Assembly: GCA_028554755.1 (NCBI GenBank)
Contig: JAPTOF010000006.1
Coordinates: 5,822,501 to 5,886,500, forward strand
DNA from: Cordia subcordata
Lineage: Eukaryota > Streptophyta > Magnoliopsida > Boraginales > Cordiaceae
Reading direction: 5' to 3'
DNA: 64,000 bases
Both the position numbers and the translations under genes were made by a program. Positions 24,105 through 36,530 of the stretch are shown here, one piece after another; the stretch's first letter is position 1, and each line of letters begins with the position of its first letter. The notes below the pieces were generated by a model that saw only the letters and a list, made by a program, of their open reading frames with translations, did not search any database and was not told the DNA's origin.

Positions 24105-25544
24105 TAACGGTGGTGGAGCTGGGGGTTTTGGTGTAGCGAGGGGTTTAGATAAAGTGCAGAGTAGGATAACAGTGGAGGAACGTGGTGTTGGATATTTAAC
24201 TGTCAGATCCAGCGGGGCAGGCGCCGCTTTTTTTCTTTTTCTTTTTTCAATATAGCAATTAAACCTTTCCTACAACGTGTTTCGATTAATTTAATTTTTC
24301 TAAACAAATAAGTTTTGTTCGGAATCCGAATGCTACGTATTTTATACGATTTTTTTTTTCAGAAGTACCGAATTTGACTTGAGAGATATACAATTAGTGT
24401 GTTGTTAATTTAGGGGATGCAATTTACTATTTTCCACCACTAAAAACGGGCAAAACACATGTAAAACTCATTGGAAAGCACGTAAAAGAGTATGCAAACA
24501 GTACGCGTTGTTAAATGACCATTCAACATGTATAAAATTCATTAAGAAGTATAAAAACCTCATTGAAAAACACATATCACTATCTTATATGATCGTTTCT
24601 CCAATATAAATTGAAAATTAAAGGAAAAATGGTAGGTAAAATATAGAAGAGCAAACCTTAACTATTGATATACAAATCATATGTCTTAACCGTTCATTAA
24701 ATTTGGGGGGGAAAAACAATTTTTTTTAAAATACTTTCTTTTCCTCCAATTCTCACTTTTTTTTGGAATTTAAAATTTATGAATAACTGATATAGCTGAC
24801 ACATTAATAGTTAAGCTTTCTTCTCCTACAAATATAAGATTCTAATCGCCTCAAAAATGATCACCTCCTGGATGAAAAAACTAACCCTAAGGAGTGAAAA
24901 TAAAGAAATGCATTGAGATTGCTTTTTTTTTTTTGAAAAAAAAAATTGTGTATTTTGGAAATAATTTTGTTAAAAAATAGAACTTAAATGGTGTGATCAA
25001 AGTCTTGAACCCATCCCTCTTTATTCGGGTGAGGTAAGTTCACATGGCAGAATTTATTCATGTAAAATTCAACAGTATTCTATATCAAGCGTTACATAAT
25101 TATATCCCATCCCCTATGCATGCCGCATCCTCAGAGGCAGCCAATTCAAAAAAAGCCTACCAGTACACAGACGCTGTGCACAATAGTGTCTAGTGTTCTA
25201 ATGATGCAGGTCACATGTCAAATTATTTTGCAGATAAATATGGTTCAGACAAATCCAGAGAATCAACTGCCTTTCAAAAGATTTGAAATGCCACGGACCG
25301 CACTAGAATAGAACTTGCGCGGACGCCCCAGAGCCGAATGTTTCAAGTATTCGTTGAGAACATCGCCTGGAGGAAAAGCAAAAACCTATACCGACAACAT
25401 TATCTTCTTGAGGAAATGCATGAAAAAATTTGCCCCCGTGAAGATTCACAGCGACAACTTCATCACCTAGAGTAAAGACATAACAACGTCAAGTCTGGGA
25501 TAACCGGTAACCTTTCTTTTGTCATATAATATATGCAATAACAC
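24105..25544. other. Intergenic: SVR1 promoter side and SDP6 3' side
   Basis: No gene recognised. The part next to SVR1 is AT-rich with homopolymer runs. The part at 25110-25540 is less AT-rich and is probably the SDP6 3' UTR. Confidence 0.5.
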
Positions 25545-26135
25545 TTACAAGGAGTGTTTTCCATCGTGGAACTGTGCATTTTTAGATGATTTGAAGGTTT
25601 CCAAGAACTCTGTAGACTTCCGCAACTCTTGCTTTTTCCTCGATTTATCCCAGTTGTGCTCAGCAGCCAGGATGTCAATTACTCTTGGCAATGCCCGGCT
25701 TGCAGCATTAGTGTCTAGGAAAGCCAGGCGCGACCTTCTAGCTATGAAGTCCACGGCAGATTCGCAGTACTCGTGCCGTGCACAGTATGCAACCTCAGCT
25801 TCCAGAAACGGGTATCCATGGGCAAGTCGTTTCCCCAGATTTTCATTCTACATTTCAAGAATGGTGTTACAATTGAAACAGAAATGCGTTCTCTCAAATA
25901 TGTATGATGTTAAATTATTGTGTCATTTGAGCTAAGAAAACCATACAGACGAGTTCCTCCGTTTTTCCGGCCCTTTCCATGATCAACTTTTTAGTTCGTA
26001 TACCTATGCTTGGAAAAATTAATTATACTGAGAACAAAATTGGTAATAATATTTCCACCTGAAAATGATCAGGTGCACTTGGTTGCTTCCCTTTCAGACA
26101 CCACAGGACACAAAATACAAATAGAAAATTGAAAA

Positions 26136-26166
<31 letters not shown>

Positions 26167-29100
26167 GTTTAAAGAGAAGAAGAAAATGAATAGACGGAGA
26201 AGAACCTACTACGTACCCATGAGACAAACACATAAGCTTGAATTCTTCTCCATAATTTCAGAAAAATCAAGGGAAATGATTCAAGCACATTTGACAGATT
26301 TCTTTGATACAAGCAACCGTCTTTGGTTCAATTCCGTTTTTTTTGATTTCCTTAAATTCTAGCTGGCGGAACAGTGGCAGTTTCATGGCTTATCTTTCTC
26401 CAACAAGTCAAAAGGGACACGGAGTGTAGTGAGTCTTCTAACAGTAAGGAAGACAAGCTGCAAGGGTGATAAAAAAGAGTGTTGGACTGTGAAAAAGGAG
26501 CTCAGATAAGAGCATCTTCTCTTAAGTTTTTTCCTCCCACACCTGTCACCCAGCCCACAATGGAGTGGAAGATTAGAATGTGGGAAACTACAGAATGGTG
26601 GGCAATGCTTGAAAGTTGAAACAACCATTCTTTGTATGACTTCTCTTTCACCTCAGAATCTCATACCAAGCAAGCTTTGAACGATTTTACTCTATAAAGA
26701 GATGAAAATTACAAAGGAACTGGATAAAAAATTGACAAGAAGAGCAAACCTGCGCAATTGCAGCCACTCGTTCTGCCATAGTTCCATATGCACGTGACAA
26801 ATGCTTCGCTGTAGCAGTGTCCATTACTCCAGGGACGACTTTGCCACCATGTGACCTCTTCATACGAACATATTGTTGAGCAAGTACTGTGAAGGATGCA
26901 GGATCCCATCCATCTCCACCTACCAGTGTTAGGTAGGGTGTCAAACATTTGTTGGTTGGATTCAACTTTCCCGACTTTATAGCAGCATCAACTGCATCTT
27001 CTGCCATGCTGAAATTGATAATAGTAAGCATAGTAATCATCACAGAAGCTTATTATAGAAGAAAAGCCTCATCAGAAAAAACAAGGTAGAAAGTGACTAA
27101 TGAACAAGCCTTAAGGAGAAACAATTATGAAATGAATAGATATTCAGCGTGGTAGAAATATACTGGTAGAATTAATTCGAAGAGCCTTACAGAGAAAGGC
27201 CCATACCGCCTCTCAGATCTCACTTACTATACAACTGAAATTATCTCAACCAGATGGTTCTGATAATTACCTTCTATATGTGGTCCACTTTCCACCTGTT
27301 ATTGTCACCAAACCAGGAAAATCTTCAAACACAACGTGATCTCTTGAAATGCTCTCTGTGTTCTTCGCATTAGGATCCATTGCCAGTGGGCGGATGCCAC
27401 TCCAAGCTGAGAGAACGTCTGTACGTCGCACCTAAATTTTCCTACAAACTTTAGTCTTTCACACAAAAAACCAAATCTAAAATAAACGAATATGGAGACA
27501 ACTGCCATAAATCAGTGCTTATTTGACAAGCAAGTGAAACTTATGGCTAAGCCACATAAGTATGTGAATGCTTCACATTACAATATTAAAAAGTTCTAAA
27601 AGACTTAAAGCCAAAATTTGTGAATACCGCAATTATATTTCAGGATCCGAAATTTAAAATCCAAGGTGATTTACGTGTAATGACAAAATCCAGAACGAAA
27701 TTTGCCGATAGGCCAAAAATAGTAGGTACCAAGAGAATAATAGCACACTGATAAATTTGCCACAGAGAGAGATATGCTTATATCAACTACAACACAGCCT
27801 GCACAAATGAGATAGCAATTTCTTCTTTTGACACTAAGTACCTTGACATTGAGATAATCACAAAGAGCATCGAGAATGAACTCGATCTCATTCTCATGAG
27901 GTTCTGGTAGCATGGTAATAGAGGTGTTTGAATCTGTAGTGCCAGCAACTGTTCTCCCCAACCATGGGAGCATGAAGATAACACGACCATCCTTAGTTTT
28001 GGGAACAATCAGGCCCATTCCTTCTGGCGAATAGTAATCGGGAAGCACAATATGTACACCACTGCTAGGACAGATCATAGGTTTTGCATCTTTGTCAGCC
28101 ATATTCCTCACAGCATCACAAAAAGGTCCACTCGCATTCACAATAACTTTTGCATATGTATCAAACTCCTTTCCTGTAGACTTTAACCAGAAAATTAGAC
28201 TTCAACCACAAAAATAAGATCCCAAAGAGGTAAGAACGAACTACAAGTCTGCATCTCACACAGATACATTCACTATGGATATGAGAAGCAGAAGAAAATG
28301 CATATATCACATGCATGCATGCACGCATAAGTAATGAGAGAGAGACTTAGAGAACTGCAGACCCATGTGAATGAAGTAGCAGATAGGGCCAGTCTTTTTT
28401 GTCTTTCCTTATATATCTAAAATAAAGAGGTTGTTCACAAAACCTATGTTCAATAATCAATAGTCATTGCCAAAAGTACTATGAAGCAAACAGAGATACC
28501 AATTGTGAGATCTAGTGCATATCTAGAATAGAAAGCAACAATAACATATGGATTTAAGAATATGTGGCAGGAAGAAATATAGATAAGGTGACAAAGCAAA
28601 AGGGTTACTTTTTTCCTTTATTTTTTTATTGTCCTGTTTTCCTTTTTCTTTTTTTGTTTTGAGGGGAGAGGCAGGTGGGGCACGGAAGTGGAGGCGTAAT
28701 TGCAGTCATTGTCCGTTCTTTTGACTCTGTAGTTGCATAAGTCTTCCCTAATATGTTCTACAATAAGTTCAAATGGTCACGTCAGGAATAATATCATGAA
28801 CAGTGTATCTTAACTAAATAAGTTCTATCGAAAAGATCAGAGTGTCCACTTCCACGTTAGGGGTACTGGAGAAAATCATACATTGTCAAAGTATCAGGTG
28901 TCTGATACTGGCACTCCACGATCTATCGAAATGGGAATATAATATAACACAATAATGCTTTCAACTGATATGGATGAATAAAATCTTCTGTACCTGTTAG
29001 ATTGTTTCGAATCCGTGCACCTATTATCCGTTCATTTGTCTCATCTTTAATGAGGGATATGACTTCGGCATGGTTAAGCACTGTTGCACCAGCTACTGCA

Positions 29101-31382
29101 GCAGAACATGCAATTGTGACATTCAGACGCGAGTCATTCATCTGCCCATCATAATAAACCACTGTTCCCTTCAAGCTTCTATCCTTTCCCTTCCTGGCAA
29201 GAGTGGGAAAGAGCTCTATAGACTCTTGTGCAGAATAGTATCTGGACAAGTGAAGTAGGCGTCGTCCTGCGACCAGATCATAGAATTTCAAGCCAATCCA
29301 GTAGTAGATCACCTCAAACCAGTCAAAACATGGTGTCATGCATGGCAAAGCGTGGCAGAGGTGTGGAGCATTGTCGATAACCTGTTTACGCTCCTCCAGA
29401 GCATGGAAAACCAGCTTTAATTGCCCATAATCCAAATTAAATACAGCTTTCTCCAAATAGCGAACTCCTGGAAATGATATCCTAAAGTAAGTGCCAAGGT
29501 TCAACATCAACAGAAATTGTCCAATATAACATTTTGTAGCTTCGGGAATCAAACAAATGAGAGCAGGTCCTCATATTATTGACAAGAAACGAGTTCGAAA
29601 AATATGTCATATGAGAAGTCAGAATACTGCTAAGACTAATCCCATGCAAAATACATAACAGTTATGGAAAATAATAGATGTGAACCATTTCGAGTCTATG
29701 ATTAAGCATGCAATTGCCAGGTACAAATGTTGTGTTTGTTATATGCTCATCTGAAATCTTAAATCTTAAAAGCATATAACAAAGACAACAAAAATAAATG
29801 CTTAACTTCAAGGAAAATGTGAGAAACTTGATAAGGAATATGCAGAGTCAAGATACTACATAAAATATGAGACCAATTTTGAAGAGTTTAGAAGAGGAAA
29901 GATTAATGAAAAAGGGCCGCAATGTAATTGACAAAGAGCCATCTAAAGGAGAGAAATTAATAAACAACCCCCAAGCATTCGAAATCAATGCTTCATGAAC
30001 TTCAATGAGATAGACAAGGGGAATCCAGAGAGTGGTCGAATAAACATCTTGTAGCACAACCACCACAATCAAAACAAATGCTTAACTTCAAGGAAAATGT
30101 GAGAAACTTGATAAGGAACATGCACAGTCAAGATACTACGTCAAATATGAGACCAATTTTGAAGAGTTTAGAAGAGGAAAGATTAATGAAAAGGGCCGGA
30201 GTGTAATTGACAATTAATGAAAAGGGCCGGAGTGTAATTGACAAAGAGCCATCTAAAGGAGAGAAATTAATAACAACCCCCAAGCATTCGAAATCAATGC
30301 TTCATGAACTTCAATGAGATAGACAAAGGGAATCCAGAGAGTGGTCCAATAAACATCTTGTAGCACAACCACCACAATCAAAACACATTATCGCTTGCCA
30401 ATCACTGACACATGTCTCATCCAGACTTCTGAAGGCTCTTAAGTCCTTTATCGAACTTACTATGGCCTTATTTGGATCGGCTTTTTTTAACAACTATTAA
30501 AAAAAAAAGAAGCTAAAAGTTTTAGATTCTGAAAAAAGTTGTATTGAGCTTTTTTACGAGTTTCAGCTTTTATAAAAGCCAAGCCAAATAGTTATTACAA
30601 AATTAATGTATTTTTTTTTTTTTGAGAAAAAAAGGCTTTTTCCTGGAAAAAAAAAAAAAAAACCAATCCGAACAGCCCTATATACAGAATGATAAATTCT
30701 CTTACAATTTTCGCGCCTTAGGCGGCTAACATACTATTTCATCACAGGAATTGGTTGCTGAACTCTATCAGCTTTCTTGTATCTTCAGGTAACTCAACCA
30801 ATCACAATCTGCTAACAGGTTTCATGATACAAGCACAATTTTGTATCATCTTTTACGTGCCATCACCCAATCTAAACCACTTATGAGTGTTAGTCACACC
30901 ATTACTTTGTAAAACTTTTCTACACAAAGAAGTGAAACACGCACAAATATGTGAGCTATGCGTACACGTTATATATGATTGTATGTATATATGGTGTTGA
31001 TGAAGTTCTGATAATACTAACCTCCATGAATTAATTTAGTTGACCTAGAAGAAGTCCCAGACGCGAAGTCTTCGCGCTCGACGAGGCCAACACGGAGGCC
31101 ACGGGTGGCGGCGTCAAGAGCGACGCCGGTCCCGGTCGAGCCGCCGCCAATGACGAGGATGTCGAGAGGATTAGCCGAGATGGAGCCCATGAGAGCGGCC
31201 TCCTGGGCGGCGCGGAGCGGGACAACGGCGAAAGGGTCGGAGATCTTCTGGCGGACGGCATCGAGTGGGGGCCCGCTGCCGCGGTCGTTGAAGGAGAGTG
31301 AAGGATCGCGGAGGAGAGTGTAGGCGCCGCCGGCCACAGCGGCGATTGCGCCGAGACGGCGGAGGCGAATGGCGGTGGCCAT
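25545..31382 (-). CDS. SDP6: Mitochondrial FAD-dependent glycerol-3-phosphate dehydrogenase (SDP6-type)
   Basis: Oxidises glycerol-3-phosphate to dihydroxyacetone phosphate at the mitochondrial inner membrane, passing electrons to ubiquinone; in Arabidopsis SDP6 is needed to use glycerol from seed oil. Exons: 31022-31382, 28994-29467, 27842-28173, 27271-27431, 26750-27008, 25545-25847; the frame is continuous and yields 629 residues, the length of the Arabidopsis protein. A basic, Ala/Gly-rich N-terminus ([19 protein letters not shown]) fits a mitochondrial presequence or anchor. The FAD Rossmann motif IGGGSTGTG is at about 78-86, followed by [19 protein letters not shown] and KLIHGG. Later family motifs include [26 protein letters not shown] and [10 protein letters not shown]; the C-terminal domain runs to DGKHSL. 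The stop TAA overlaps a GTAAG donor-like string at 25544-25548, so read-through into a further exon was considered and rejected on length. Intron 1 carries a tandem duplication and a MITE. Confidence 0.95.
29796..30385. repeat. Tandem duplication of about 280 bp in SDP6 intron 1
   Basis: Unit 1 (29796-30075) and unit 2 (30076 to about 30385) both begin AAATGCTTAACTTCAAGG and run through GAGTTTAGAAGAGGAAAG to CACCACAATCAAAACA. Unit 2 is longer because of an internal 27-30 bp duplication around GGGCCGGAGTGTAATTGACA (30190-30245). High identity suggests a young event. Confidence 0.9.
30464..30678. mobile_element. MITE family A, good copy in SDP6 intron 1
   Basis: A 215-bp element starting GGCCTTATTTGGATCGGC and ending with the inverted ACCAATCCGAACAGCCC, flanked on both sides by TAT. 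The interior carries poly-T and poly-A arms and AAAGTTTTAG motifs shared with 35984-36211. Confidence 0.7.
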
Positions 31383-32769
31383 GCGGTTGGTGGGCTATGA
31401 CAGAGGAGTTGAAGCGATGGGATTGCCTACGAAGATCACGTTTTGCATATAAATATGGTCGCGTTGGGAATCGGAAAGTTAAATTATCAGCTCCTTGAAA
31501 TTACAGAAATGCCACTGGAGTGGAGATGATCACTTTTCGGCTTTTCCTCTTGAATTTGGATTAAAAAAAAAAGTAGATTACCAAATGAAAATTTTATCAA
31601 AAAAAATTGATGATGTCTTTATGTTAAGTGAAAAGTAAGTCTTGGAATGCCGAAACGATAAAGGTTAAAAACGAACACGGTTCATAATCAGGTTCGAATT
31701 CAGTCTCTTTTCTAAGGTTGAGTACTATCGACTTAACTGGTGTGTAATATAGGGATGTGCCTTACACCTAAAGTTTACCAATTGGTACTCAAACTTTATC
31801 AGGCGTATTGATGGTAGAGCTCTACCAGCTGAATTTTTCTTTTCGTAAAAACAAGAAAGTAAAAAGTAATTATTTTTTACTTTTTAAAATCTAATATAAC
31901 ATTTAAAATAACTAAAAGTTTAATACTTAAAATATTAAGTAAACCGTCAATGTTTTTATGTTCCACAGAACTTATATGTAAAAATTTTAGTGGTAAGACC
32001 TAGATTGCTTAACAAGAAAATATTCACAATTAAAAAGAAAATTGAGCCTTAATCAACAAATACACTAAAACAAATAAAAGATTATTTTGATAAGCGTCAA
32101 ACTTTCCTTCTACCACTCTTTGAAATGGATAAATTATGTTTAATCACCACTAAGCCTTATTTAGTAATTCTTTTTTTTTTAATATTCCTTATTTCTTGAC
32201 CGACCCCCCCCCCAAAAAAAATCCCTTACTTCGCCCCCCGAAAGCCCAAAAAATGGAATGAAAAGGAATACTATTTTAAACTCGGTGAATTTAGAATATT
32301 TTGTAAATGGATAAAAAGTATTTTAAAGACTAAAAATGTTGTGAAGTTAAATAATTTTCAAAGAAAATATATTTAAATTTTTAAAAATACTTTAAAATTT
32401 TTTTTTGAAATTAATTCGACGTGTAACTTGCAAACCTCACTTTCTCACAATTACATTTGCCCTGAAAAATATTTAGACTTAATCCAACAAAGTTGATTTT
32501 AAAAAAAAAATTGAAATCATTATTTGTTTATTTAATTTATGAAAAATTAAGATATGATTGATGAGATGCCAGAAGAATTTCTCAAATATCTAAGCAAATA
32601 CTTTATTGATAACAGACGCAAGCACGTACTATATTGCAAAAATTTAAACTTGGATTTGTTTTTATAGTTTATAAAATTAGACAAAAACTATTGTTTAATC
32701 ATGGGCTAAGCTGAGGTCAACGGGGGCTCTTCGATATGGACAAATTGCTTTTGGCATAATTTGGTTGCC
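31383..32769. other. Gene-free AT-rich intergenic DNA upstream of SDP6
   Basis: Nothing coding recognised. The first 100 bases are the likely SDP6 leader and core promoter. Long homopolymers occur, such as C and A runs at 32205-32220. No complete element was recognised. Confidence 0.45.
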
Positions 32770-33161
32770 GGCTAATTCCAACAAATCTCCTAAAATATAA
32801 AAATTTTTATATTTAGGAGAGTTATTAATAGTAAAGTGCTCCAATAGTTCTCTTATCCTATCCCTGAAATTTTAGATTTTTTCCCAACTCAAAAACAAAA
32901 CATGCATACATAGGGTTTTTTTTCCATCTCCAAAGCCAACACTCAAATCCCATCCCTCATTCCCATAGCTCGAAGACTGCAATATTATAAATTAGGAGTG
33001 CTATTGGAGTGAAACTGAAATTGAGATTCCCTAAACTGAAAGTTTGGTAAAAATAGGAGAGCTGTTGGAATAAAATTGAAAATAGGATATACCAATATAT
33101 AAGAAAATGATTCAAATCACTTAAATTTAGGGAAAAAATAGGGAATCTGTTGGAGATAGCC
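32770..33161. mobile_element. MITE family C with terminal inverted repeats
   Basis: The left end GGCTAATTCCAACAAATCTCC is matched in inverse by the right end GGGAATCTGTTGGAGATAGCC, about 392 bp apart. The interior repeats the motif in both orientations (GGAGAGCTGTTGGAAT, GCTCCAATAGTTCTC). No transposase coding, so a non-autonomous DNA transposon. The target-site duplication is not clear. Confidence 0.6.
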
Positions 33162-33289
33162 TAACATGCTAAAAGTGGAAACCATACATCATGTTTCTTT
33201 AGGTCTGTTATTTCGTGAATCATACAGGCTACTGTTGCGTAAATAGTACGAGCTATTATTTACGCAACACTAAATTAAAAAGAAATTAT

Positions 33290-33620
33290 TATGATCACCT
33301 GTATATATTTGTTCATCACCTACAATTATTTGTTCAATAACTTTCATATATGCATACATATGTATATGTGTGTGTGCGTGTGTGTATATATATATATATA
33401 TATCAAATTTTTGTTCATTACTGCACAACTATTTGTTTATTACTCCACAACTATTTGTTCACTGACTATTTGTTTATTATCCTACAATTATTTGTTATTT
33501 ACCTCACAGTTATTTGTTCATTAACTTATAACTATTTGTTTACCAACAATTTAGTCATTATCTACAATTAACTTACAACTATTTGTTCACTAACAATTTA
33601 TTCATTGTCTACAATTTTTC
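33290..33620. repeat. Degenerate minisatellite built on ACAACTATTTGTTCATTA
   Basis: About ten imperfect copies of a roughly 18-24 bp unit (variants of CTACAATTATTTGTTCATTA), interrupted by a TG/TA microsatellite at 33366-33403. Intergenic, with no coding potential. Confidence 0.8.
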
Positions 33621-35763
33621 ATTCACTGATCTCACATATGGACACGAAATACAAACACATCTGCATGTATGCATACTTAAAGGTTAAGTTGAGCTCTAAT
33701 AGCGAATTGATCTTGGAGCTTTCAAACGCTGCGTAGGAAGTATGGTTAGAATAGCGGCAAGGAGAGGAAGAGTTTGGTAGTTGCGGCGCGGCAAGATGAT
33801 GTTGGAATTTTTGTTAGCATGAGGAAGGAAATAACGAGCTTTAATGGTGAATCAACACCTAAGAGGTTTTCTTGAATATGGTGCATGTCATTACGATTAA
33901 TGAAGAAAGACAAATTTTATAATGGTATTTATTCAGCATGGGATACCTGGTGGTGTCATTAGTGAAGCAAAGAAAAAAATAAGAGAAGAAGAGGGAGAAT
34001 AAAAAAGAGATAAAGAAGAGGAGAGGGATTTGATGCACGCTGCTGAGCTCTTTTTTTTTTATGTAAATGAGCATGATGCTTCACAGGAACATCATAGCGA
34101 GGGATCATGGTATAATTTGCTGAGGTGTCTTTAAAAAAAAAATTGTGAAGCAGCATAATGCTCAACAAAAACACCATGGTAAGGAACCATAGTATAATTT
34201 TTGCTAAACGTGTACATCAAGGCTTAATTCGATTCATAAATGTACCTTTTTGTATTAGTTCTTTATTCAACTGAACAAGATTCCGTAGAAAAAGATTAAG
34301 AAAAGAAAAAAAAAATCCTACTGTTACTTCAATCCTCTAAATTCTAATAGTATTTAAACTCGTTCGTTAGTCTCTACTTCCAACCAAGCGAAAAATACTG
34401 AAGTTGAGGTTGATGGAAATTTCTCACCAACTAATAGTCTAATTGAGATTTGAATATAAATTATTCCTCTCTAATCCAACCAAACAAGACTTGAATAGCA
34501 ATTTATACTTATTCAAGTACTGAATTCGAGGTTGATGGTAGTTTCCCACCAAATACGTCTATAAACCTACAAAGATATTTAAAATATTTTTTTCATGTAT
34601 ATGGTGTCTATAACTTTACACTTGACCTTATTTATACATTTATGAACTTACAAATATTTTAAATATTTTTCTAAGGTGGAGTGAAACATTTCTCATATTT
34701 ATAAGAATCTCGAGAAAATTTAGATCAAAACTTTATGGCACTTGAAAAAAAAAAAGGAGCGGATTATATCTTCACGAAGTAAGACAAAAAGCAAAAGCAA
34801 GTGCAAGTACTCTGATAAATGCAAATAACAAAAATCAAAAGCAACGTTTATACAAGGATAAATGTATTCAAACATTTGCAAGTATTATACTTCCAATTTT
34901 TATATATAAAAAAAACTAATAATCGTTAGAGTGTTTTACAAGATAAAATGAATAGAAGAGTCATGAGAAACAGACCGGACATCAAAGAAAGGTTGAGAAT
35001 TTGTGTTACTTAAATAATTTTCATGAATTATAAACGCTTGACCAAATCACTTTCGACTATCACTTTCACTCTAACCCTATAAGTTTGCAATTTTGTATTA
35101 CATCCCATTATTAAAGATTATATTCCATTACAAATTTCAATGCTTGAGCAAGAACATCTTTTTTTTTTTTTTTAAATTTTTGCGATAAGAGAAATCCAAC
35201 TGGCGGAGCCTATGAAGCTCGATCACCAAGTGACAAACTTCGGGTGCACAACACGTCTCCTGAAATTGAGGGCATTTAACTATGACAAGAAATTGAATTC
35301 GAACTCGAAACATGAGTCTTGTCCATCTCTAACTTTTACTGTTAGAAAATCTACGAAAGATTTGAATAAGAACATCTTGTTTAAGCTTTGCCATCCTATG
35401 GTCTAACTTGTAAATTGAACACCGACGGGCAATTTTGGTCTAAACACAACCGCATGGCTCGTGACATAATTACCAACCATCATTTAATGATCCACCTCGT
35501 AGTCCTACGTTTGCAATCAAGCATCATGTGAGAGCAACTCACTGTTGTGCTATAATTATTGCAAAAGATAATAACGTGGCCTTGTTTGACGAATTTATAC
35601 ATCTAGCAGAAAGAAAATGTTCGTTTCTGTACCTGCAATGGGATATTTCTTTTGTGATGGCCTAGCATACTGTATGGTGTGAAAGGAATATGACTTTTTT
35701 CTCTAGTCAAGAAACAGCTGAATTTATAAATCAAACTAATACGAGTAAGAGTATAAAATCAAA
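33621..35763. other. Gene-free intergenic stretch
   Basis: No gene recognised. A weak, roughly 75-bp imperfect duplication is present at 34065-34200 (TGATGCTTCACAGGAACATC versus TAATGCTCAACAAAAACACC). The rest is AT-rich and unassigned. Confidence 0.4.
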
Positions 35764-35976
35764 CTAGCATGACAGGCCCGTGCGACGTCACGGGTTATAT
35801 ATATATTTATTTAATTTATATGATTAATAATTAACTAATTTTATTAAGAGTAATTATTAATTTATTAGTATATAAAAATTAAAAAATAGAAATTAATTTA
35901 TTTTAATCATATAATTTCTAATCATATAAAATAAAAAAATATAAGACGTGCATTATCGTGGGGGTATTACCACTAG
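35764..35976. mobile_element. Small element with hairpin and CTAG ends (Helitron-like or foldback)
   Basis: The left side starts CTAG, followed by the perfect hairpin CCCGTG-cgacgt-CACGGG (35777-35794). The right side ends GGGTATTACCACTAG (to 35976) after an imperfect GC-rich hairpin region. A hairpin a short distance before CTRR is the hallmark of Helitron 3' ends, and here both ends show it in inverse orientation. Confidence 0.4.
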
Positions 35977-35983
35977 TTATTAT

Positions 35984-36211
35984 GGGCCTGTTTGGATTGA
36001 CTTTTTTCAGGAAAAAATACTTTTTTTTAAGGAAAAAGTTACATTAAATTTACAATAACTATTTGATTTGGCTTCTAAAAAAGCTGAAATTCTGAAAAAA
36101 ACTCAAATACAGCTTTTTTTAGAAGCCTGAATTTTCAGCTTCTAAAAAAAAACTGTTTTTCAAAAATTGTTAAAAAAAGTACTTTTGAAAAAAGTCAATC
36201 CAAACGAGCCC
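35984..36211. mobile_element. MITE family A, best copy
   Basis: A 228-bp element with terminal inverted repeats GGGCCTGTTTGGATTGAC and GTCAATCCAAACGAGCCC, flanked by TAT on the left and TATA on the right. It has long internal A/T arms and no coding capacity. It begins only 8 bp after the CTAG end of the neighbouring element. Confidence 0.75.
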
Positions 36212-36241
36212 TATATGTGCCAACTAGCGTGACATTTGGGG

Positions 36242-36530
36242 CTTTTTTTTGGTCACAAACCTCCGTTTTATTAAATTAAAGAGAACAAAGGGATGCAAAA
36301 CAGTCCAACCAAAGGAGTGTACCAGACGCACAAGAGGGAAAAAAAAAAAAAAAAGAGGAAGACCAGCCTAATTGGGCCAGGGCCTAGAGCAAGCAACAGA
36401 GAGCCAACAAACTACAGCCCAACAGGAACGACCCAAACAACACCGACCAGACAAGAGCCCAAGAACCAAAAGCTATCCCCAGCACTGCCCACACCATCAG
36501 CAGCTGCCGCCAAGGTTTCCGGTGCCTATT
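36242..36530 (-). mobile_element. Possible LINE 3'-end fragment
   Basis: Read on the minus strand, the segment ends TTTAATAAAACGGAGGTTTG followed by GTGACC and an A-run, typical of the 3' ends of plant L1-type LINEs. The upstream part is of higher GC content than its surroundings. No reverse transcriptase motif remains, so the call rests on the tail only. Confidence 0.35.

Noticed and set aside
23541..24255. Plus-strand frames with Leu- and Gly-rich runs opposite SVR1 exon 1
   Set aside because: Low-complexity reverse reading of the transit peptide and Lys-rich region of SVR1.
25300..25500. A minus-strand open stretch with splice-like AGs downstream of SDP6, possibly a further SDP6 exon
   Set aside because: Stopping at 25545 gives 629 residues and the known family C-terminus; adding the stretch gives an unrelated tail. 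Treated as 3' UTR.
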